Source: Tetragonia tetragonoides (taxonomy: Eukaryota; Streptophyta; Magnoliopsida; Caryophyllales; Aizoaceae). From it: 64,000 bases of DNA. Location: positions 36,397,501-36,461,500 of the forward strand of contig CM076152.1 in NCBI GenBank assembly GCA_038025085.1, given 5' to 3'. The notes beneath the pieces are model-generated. The model saw only the letters and a list, made by a program, of their open reading frames with translations, did no database searches and was not told where the DNA came from. The translations under genes and the position numbers were made by a program. This document shows, piece after piece, positions 57,601-64,000 of this stretch (the stretch's first letter is position 1; each line of letters starts with the position of its first letter).

Positions 57601-60600
57601 TCACGTTTTTATGTAACGATTCATATGTTATCACTGGAGAAGGGATTTGCTGAGCTGGGTTTATATGTGTGGGTTTCTACCTCTTCTATAAGAAGGGGAA
57701 ATTATCTCCATTCAAAATTCAAAGAAGTAACATGTCCTTATTTGGGCTGACGCAAATGTGGATGGCAATAAATTTGGGATTCATTATGTTTTTTAGGGAC
57801 TTGGAACTAAAAAGCAGGGGTGGCACCATCAGTTTAAATATTTTTGTACCCTTGAAAGTATACTTTTAGTTGTGTTCCCTCTTTTACCCTTTGCTCTAAT
57901 ACCTTTGGGAAAAAATATTCTGGAATATCCTCTTCTAGTGTGCATTGATGCAAACAGCACCAAAGTTACAATAGTTAGAGAGATGTCGAAGTGCTAATTT
58001 GCCACCTGAACTTATTTTCCTCCGTTTGGTTTAGCCAAGGAATTCTTCTTCAACTTGGCCTCTATTCTTTTCTTTTTTTTCTTTGCCCAAGCCACAAGTA
58101 CATTCTTGGCTGAACCCGGATGTAGCCAGAACAAAGATAAACTCAAATGCTAGACTGAAAGCATTGCAGGCAGGATAAAGAAAAAGGAAGGACAAAGAAA
58201 TTTACTTGCTGGAATAAATTTCCATTTCTCAAGCAAATTTTCTATTTGAATCCCTCTCCGCAGCTTGCCTTTGAGGACTGCAGAAGCTCTTAGGCTCTTA
58301 GCAGATGAGCAAAAGCAGGACTGAATTTCTACCTTTCAAGCTAAAGCCAGACTAGTTAATACCCCTTCGCAAGCTGTAGAAGTTCTAATTAGGAGCAGCG
58401 TCTGCTATCATGCAACCAAAGAATCACATTTTCCTAAATGTCTAATATAAGTCATGTAGAGCGATTATAGAAACCTATTTAGTTATTCCTCTTCTAAATA
58501 GTTTGGGAATATAGACATGTAAGTCCAAGTGCTTCTAGTTACCATTCGGTTTCATTACTTCTTGAATCGTAGCTCCTTGGAGAGTAGGAGGACTCTATAT
58601 TTAACAGGTCCAAATTGAACCTTGACTAATTGATTCCCCGCACTGAATATCAAAAGCTTTCTGAACCCAACTTCAACTAATGATCCACTAGGGATTAAAA
58701 TCCTGCACTTCGGCTTAGTAGACTTCCAGCGCCTTTGCTGTGAGAAGAAGAAACCTCTTTTCTCCAGAACGCAGCTAAAATGGGCTTCTAAACACCTATT
58801 CCCTTTGAAATAGTCTTCCAGCGCCAGAAACAATGTAGAAGTTATGTTGTAAAGATGATCATACTGTCTTTGAAGTTTCCATTAGCTAATTGATTGCATG
58901 ATAAAGTTCAAATTGCTTTCTAATGAAAATTTAGAACTGTCATTGTGGAATTTTGATGTTTATACTAATAGTGACAACGCGTAAGTGCAACTATGGCTTT
59001 CGTGGTCTTCCAGCTTTTCATGTGATGTATTTGCATTTGCTTTCCCAGAAAGTTCTCAATTGCTTGGCATCGGTCTGTGATTCTGCTGTTACCAAGAAGA
59101 TTTTAATTTCATCTCTTGAGAGGTTCCCACTAATGAAAGCTCTTGCTGAATCTGGAGAATGTGATTTGTCAAAGACATCACTGAATGATACATCATGTGA
59201 CTCAAGTTCTATGAGTGGTGCACAATGGTAGGTGGTCGCCTACTGCTGATCTCCTATATCCTGATGGAAACTTCAAGTTATGATTTTCAGCTGATCTACA
59301 GTGATGATGAGTATTAACTTTATTATACTGTGACTATGTTGTAGTTCGGGGTCTTGATGTACAGTAACTAAGTTCAGTTTTGACAGGTGTTTGATACTCA
59401 ATCTAGCTTCATCAGTGTTGGAGGGAGCTGACGAGGATCTTGTTGGTCTGATATTTAGCTTTGCGAAACATGCATTGCAGGTTTGTCTAATCTCTTTAGC
59501 CAGTTGACCTGTCCAACTTTTCTTCTTTGTTCAGGGGTGATGTTTTTTTACCTGTCCTTAGGCTGGAGAAGGAAACGCCGTTAGTGAAGCTTATTCTACT
59601 TTGAGCTGCATTCTAGAGGTTAGTTATGCCCTCCTGATTTCCTCAACGGTTCATTTTAATTACGTCTTCCAAATTCCAATGAATTTGTTTCATTTTCTAC
59701 ATCTATGGTCTGATGCAGGAACACCCTTGGTTTTGTTCTTCAAAAATGGACGAGCTAGTTGATCTATTAATTGGTTTAAAGTCGCCTGCAGATGTTGTTA
59801 CTCTCAGCAATCGCCTAAGTAGTCTTCAGATATTATTGGTCCATGCTTTGAAGGTAGAATTGCTGAATTGCTTTTGTTGTGAATTGGAGGTCACTCTTAC
59901 ATATTTCTATATAAGCAATGTCATTGTCCTTCTCACTTGTGAGAAATTTTTCGTCACACTTAGCTCAACATATCCTCTACCATCCTTTTGGCTGGAAGAT
60001 AGTGTAGAGATTTTTTCAATGAAATGAGAAACTTCAATATGGGTTTGGTTTAAGGAGATGGAAAAACCAATGGAAATGGGTGAATTATTTACTTTGTACT
60101 TTGTAGCTTTTGCTTCAAAGTTCAAACTGGTGGAATTTAGAAGGGATGGAAGGGAAGGGACTGTAATCAATTAATACGTGCTTCATACCTTCTATCAGAC
60201 TTAAATAGAAATTGGAAAGGGAAATATTATCTATCATTGTAATTTGTATTTTAGTATCCTTTGTTTGAGGACTCCTTCTCCTCTCTACTTATAATCACCC
60301 CACTTTCAGTTTTAATAAAACTTCCCTTATCTAAAAAAAATCAATTATAGAATCAATCATTCTGTACTTTCTTCATCAACGATAAACAATGGGAAGGTTC
60401 CTTCCTATTTCTTGTTCTTCTAATTTAATCTGAATAAAGGAAAGACAAATGTGAAATGTTTTAACCCTTTTTGCCATCTCCCTTCTTTTCTTTAGTTGTG
60501 CTCAATCTGAACATACATCAGTTTTTTGTCCTCAAATTTTTCGCTTTCCTCTTTTCTCATTCTTTTTCTTTTGTCCTTTTCTTTCTTCTATCTCTTTGGG

Positions 60601-62806
60601 GAGTGGGGCTTGGTAGCACTGAGGCCGTCACCTGTTCTCTATGCCTCCATATTGGTTTTTTATTTTGTGCATAGGCTGTTTGTGTCGGTTTTCTTCATAA
60701 ATTCAGATGCATGAAATGATTTGTCTTAGTGTTGATGTTCATCTAATGTTTTCTTCCAAAAGTTAGCCTTTTTTTTTTTGGACCTTTTGCCATATCTTGT
60801 GAGTGTCTTTGTGAATTTAACTGATACGATAGTGATGCTGATGATGAATTAAATAATGCAGAACAATACGGATGCGGAGATCAACAGTCCTTTTCTTATC
60901 CTCAATGAAATTATCACCACACTAAAAGATGTAAGTTGTTTGCTGATCAACTGGATTGCCCAGTTAGATATTCCTTTGTCTTGCTAGAATTGGTATGTGA
61001 GAAATAAGTCACCTGCTTTATCTGTCTTCAGTCTAAGGAAGAGACAAGGAAAGCAGCTTATGACGTTCTTCTCAAAATTGGTTCCAGCTTAGGAGGGTCA
61101 TCTGCTGCTGATCCTGATGGGCCACACTACAGATTGATTAGTATGGTATTAAATCAGTACCCTTCGATAAACTCTAAATTTCCTTTCAAAATTTCACTTG
61201 CTTGTGAAGTTTACATACCTTAATTGGATTTGGTACTACTCTTGATCGTTTTATGCTTTGGCATTGAATAGTAACCTTAGACAAACTCTAAATTACCATC
61301 CAAAATCTCACTGGCATGTGAAGTTTCCTTACCTAATTGGATTTGGTACTATTCTTAATGGTTGTATGCTTTATTATATTGCATTGGACAGTGGCGTGAT
61401 CTTTCTGTAATATATCATGTTAAGGACAATGTGATGGTTGTAGTGTGTTTCTTACTGCAATTTTACCTCTGTTCTTTCTGTAATGACTATTGTGACCACT
61501 AAATGACCAGATTCTGGGGTATCTCTCTGGGCCATCACCTCATATAACAAGTGCTGCTGTATCTGCATTATCTGTGCTTGTATTCAAGGAGCCAGAGCTT
61601 TGTATAATAGTTTCCGATGTAGTTCCTTCTGTCACTTCTTTGCTGCAGACAAAAGCTGTAGAAGTTATCAAGGTTAGTACATTATGACACCTTACAACAA
61701 ATTATTAACTTGGCATTGGCTTGGATTATCATGTCCTAATATCCTTGCAGGCTGTTTTGGGCTTTATCAAAGTATTGGTTTCATGTCTAGAACCAGAGGA
61801 CTTGCAGAATTTTGTTTCCGTTATTATTGATGGAGTTATTCCCTGGTCATCTGTCTCAAGGCATCACTTCAGAACAAAGGTGTATTTACATTTTCCTTTC
61901 GATGTCGCTGAGTGGATGTCTTCTGCATGTCACATTCTTGATTGATTATTTTTTTTGCTTTCAACTGTTAGGTTACTATCATACTGGAAATCATGATAAG
62001 AAAGTGTGGTTTTCCTACGGTTCAGTTGGCAACTCCTGAGAGATATCAGTCATTCGTCAAGAAAGTTTCACTGGTATGATGATCTTTTTGTTTTTCCACA
62101 TTGTGCTGGGAACTGGGAAGTATTCGCCCACTAATGATATCTTGCTGGATAAATGCAGAATCGTCATGGAAAGACCACCTCCAAGGAAGGAGAGTCAGCT
62201 GATGCAAAACCAGAACCTTCAAATCCTTCTACGAATTGGTTGGTTTTCAACTTCCTTTGGCCTTTCCAAACATGAATTTATATTTGACTTAATTCAATGT
62301 GAAATATCCTTACCATTGGGCATACTCTTAATTTCTCCAGGCAAAAAAAGAGGGGAAGAAATGAGACAGACAACGAGGCAAGTGGTTCAATGTTGCATAG
62401 GAATAAGAGGTGGAAGCAAAATCAAGATTCTCACTCTCCTGGGGGTGTGAGAAGTGGTGGTGTGGGATTCGATAAAAAGGTTAACCGTTTTAAGCATACA
62501 AAATCTTCAATGGGGGATCCACCGGGAAATTTAAACAGAGCAACTTTTGGTGGGAAACACAGAGAAAGAGGAGAATTTGGCAAAAACAGGAAGAGAGATG
62601 GAGAATTTGGTAAAAACAGGAAGAGGGATAGAGAATTTGGCAAGCACAGTAAGAGAGATGGAGAATTCGGCAAGCAAGGCAAGAGAGATGGTGATTTTGG
62701 AAACAACAGAAAGGGAGATGGAAAATTTGGCAAACAGGGAAAACGAGATGGAGAATTTGGTAAACAGAAGAGTGATGGTGCAAAGTATGGCCGGAAGAAG
62801 AGATGA
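51609..62806 (+). CDS. RRP12: RRP12-like ribosomal RNA processing protein, 18 coding exons, frame broken by one base in exon 2
   Basis: RRP12-family proteins are nucleolar/nuclear HEAT/ARM-repeat proteins for pre-40S and pre-60S maturation and export. Exons: 51609-52178, 53136-53656, 53920-54144, 54823-54914, 55657-55867, 57036-57217, 57336-57572, 59049-59227, 59387-59480, 59562-59618, 59719-59853, 60862-60930, 61032-61145, 61511-61672, 61751-61879, 61972-62073, 62159-62238, 62341-62806. The total is 3625 nt; discounting one base near 53505 it would be 1207 aa, close to yeast Rrp12 (about 1228). The NUC173-type core is in exons 3-6 (SFSAENMTCSNTWLLPILKEYVFGASLCYFMEHLVPIAESL about residues 485-530). 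YSKKAVSKNMKAMSLYSSELLQAL and ILGYLSGPSPHITSAAVSALSVLVF are further family segments. The C-terminus has charged FGK-KRDGE repeats. All introns are GT-AG. As given, the frame stops at 53547-53549; a sequencing error or real lesion cannot be told apart here. Confidence 0.9.
52075..52545 (+). repeat. Partial duplication of exon 1 end plus intron start, inside RRP12 intron 1
   Basis: Source: 52075-52260 (GTTTAGGGGTTTTG, GGGTTTTGTGAT, AAAAGGCCTAAGGT, ACAGTATAGTTAAATT, TGAATGAATTGTTGAGATTG). Copy: about 52370-52545 carries the same blocks in order. In the copy the donor CCTAAGGTACG has become CCATAGGTATAG and some coding sequence is lost, so it is not a usable exon. A further diverged piece follows at about 52735-52925. 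Confidence 0.8.
54210..54225. repeat. C16 homopolymer in RRP12 intron 3
   Basis: Sixteen consecutive C bases; length uncertain in most assemblies. Confidence 0.9.
57573..59048. other. RRP12 intron 7, nothing recognised
   Basis: A 1.5-kb intron with no gene; the minus-strand frame at 58555-58833 has no recognisable motif. Confidence 0.4.
62551..62800 (+). repeat. Coding minisatellite: 30-bp units in RRP12 last exon
   Basis: About eight 30-bp units encode degenerate 10-residue repeats of the form GEFGKxxKRD, followed by GRKKR and the stop. The product is a highly basic tail, as seen in nucleolar proteins that bind RNA. Unit number probably varies between accessions. Confidence 0.9.
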
Positions 62807-62884
62807 AGCAGATGGTCATAGACCTGCAGCTGCCGCTAAGGGAGCAAAATTTTTGGAAGTGGAGTTGGTGAAGTTATACTCAAC

Positions 62885-63136
62885 GACAAACTGACAACCT
62901 ATCCCAAGTCGAACATGACATAGATCGAACATGGCATAAGTGGGTTCGATTGAGTATGGATTGGTGTGTGTCGCAAACTGGTTGCCTTTCGTAACCCGTT
63001 TTATCAGCGTGACAAACTGACTACCTAACCCAAGTCGAACATGACATAGATCGAATATGGCTTAAGTGGGTTCGGTTGAGTATGGATCGGTGTCTGTCGC
63101 AAACTGGTTGCTTGTCGTAACCCGTTTTATCAAAGA
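62885..63136 (+). repeat. 126-bp tandem duplication downstream of RRP12
   Basis: Two head-to-tail copies (62885-63010 and 63011-63136), each starting GACAAACTGAC and ending CCGTTTTATCA plus a few bases, about 93 percent alike. It lies 79 bp after the stop codon, so it is probably within the 3' UTR. Confidence 0.92.
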
Positions 63137-64000
63137 GGACAGATTAGTGTTTGGAGTTTCGGCCAGAAAAATTGATCCACCTTTTACACAATTTTGAGCT
63201 TTTGGGCTGTTGTAGGTTCTGTCATTGATTTTTTTTTTTGCTAATCAGGTTCTGTTATTGATTGATTTGTGATTACCAACTACTACTCTAAGGTACTCAT
63301 GAGAGGCATGACCTCAATATATTATTGAAGGTACCATAGTAAATACAGAATTGAAGAGTTTCTCATCTTGGTTTATGAGTTATGAAAGTACCATGGTAAA
63401 TATAGTATTTAACAGTAGTTTTTTGTTTTTGTTTTTGTGGGAAAGGATATAGCATTGAACAGTTTCTCATCTGGGTAATGAAATTTGTTGATGTGTTCAG
63501 GATTTTTACAAATGGTTTTGTAAAAAGCGGATGATATTCATTTTGTTTGGATGCAAATAAATTCCCGATCGATGTTCATGTCGTAAGAAATCGCATCATC
63601 GTGGAAAATTATTCACTTTTTACAATGGTTTTTTCTTAAGCTACCCAATAATTACAAAGTATTTATATCTATTGGGGGTTGTGTATTTGTATTATTATAT
63701 TCTATGCAAATCAATTGTTCATTTATGTATACAATTGATTAGAAGCTTTTTTTTTTTACAATCCTTAGTTAAAATAAAATCATTATGTTATGTTGTTCAA
63801 TATAAACAAGTAGCTATAATATTAAAAATATTTTATATTCTTTAGATTATTCTTTTCGTGAAGACATCTTGGATAATGTTGCATTTTTTTACATTTTGTA
63901 CATAGAATATTTATTCCGTTTGAGAATAAAACAAACATATGTAAATAATTCACCATGAGTTAAATAGTTCGCTAGTGTACGCAAGATACTCCCACATTCA
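63137..64000. other. Intergenic, nothing recognised
   Basis: AT-rich. A repeated phrase ACCATAGTAAATACAG / ACCATGGTAAATATAG occurs at 63331 and 63391. No gene. Confidence 0.5.

Noticed and set aside
62431..62819. Minus-strand Pro/Leu/Ser-rich frames at the RRP12 end
   Set aside because: Antisense shadows of the coding minisatellite; periodicity explains the open frames.

Overview
The window is nuclear DNA from a flowering plant, most likely a eudicot. It shows short exons separated by AT-rich introns with GT/AG borders, plant-type genes (a villin with headpiece, a plant NTAQ1, an RRP12-like gene), and dense small transposons: Stowaway and hAT MITEs, tRNA-derived SINEs and decayed LINEs. There is no bacterial or organellar signature. 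A family of MITEs ending in GAGACGGTCT-like sequence hints at Caryophyllales, but that is weak evidence.

Layout. 1-2781: 3' part of a decayed LINE (RT plus RNase H) with a SINE nested in it. 3024-7310 (+): N-terminal glutamine amidohydrolase (NTAQ1), six coding exons, 215 aa; its catalytic Cys codon is split by intron 1 and intron 2 appears to be GC-AG. 7311-10590: intergenic repeats. 11804-28808 (+): a complete villin (VLN2/VLN3 type), 23 coding exons including an 11-nt micro-exon, 990 aa; its introns carry LINE and Au-like SINE debris. 28809-36620: repeat-filled intergenic DNA. 36625-38163 (-): an intact single-exon gene for a 512-aa membrane-anchored plant protein of unknown function. 38500-51380: a transposon-rich block with a ~305-bp GC-rich tandem array, a 1.1-kb fold-back element, Stowaway MITEs, an hAT MITE with an exact 8-bp target duplication, and several microsatellites. 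51609-62806 (+): an RRP12-like ribosome-biogenesis gene, 18 coding exons, whose reading frame is broken by one extra base in exon 2. 62885-63136: a 126-bp tandem duplication just past that gene.

The four genes are unrelated in role: protein turnover by the Arg/N-degron pathway, actin bundling, unknown, and pre-rRNA processing and export. They are independent transcription units, not a cluster. I assembled exons by eye from splice borders, phase continuity and remembered family sequences; each coding sum is a multiple of three (RRP12 only after discounting one base). No previously undescribed multi-gene system is evident. The most unusual items are the fold-back element with gene-like arms, the RRP12 frameshift and the split-codon active site of NTAQ1.
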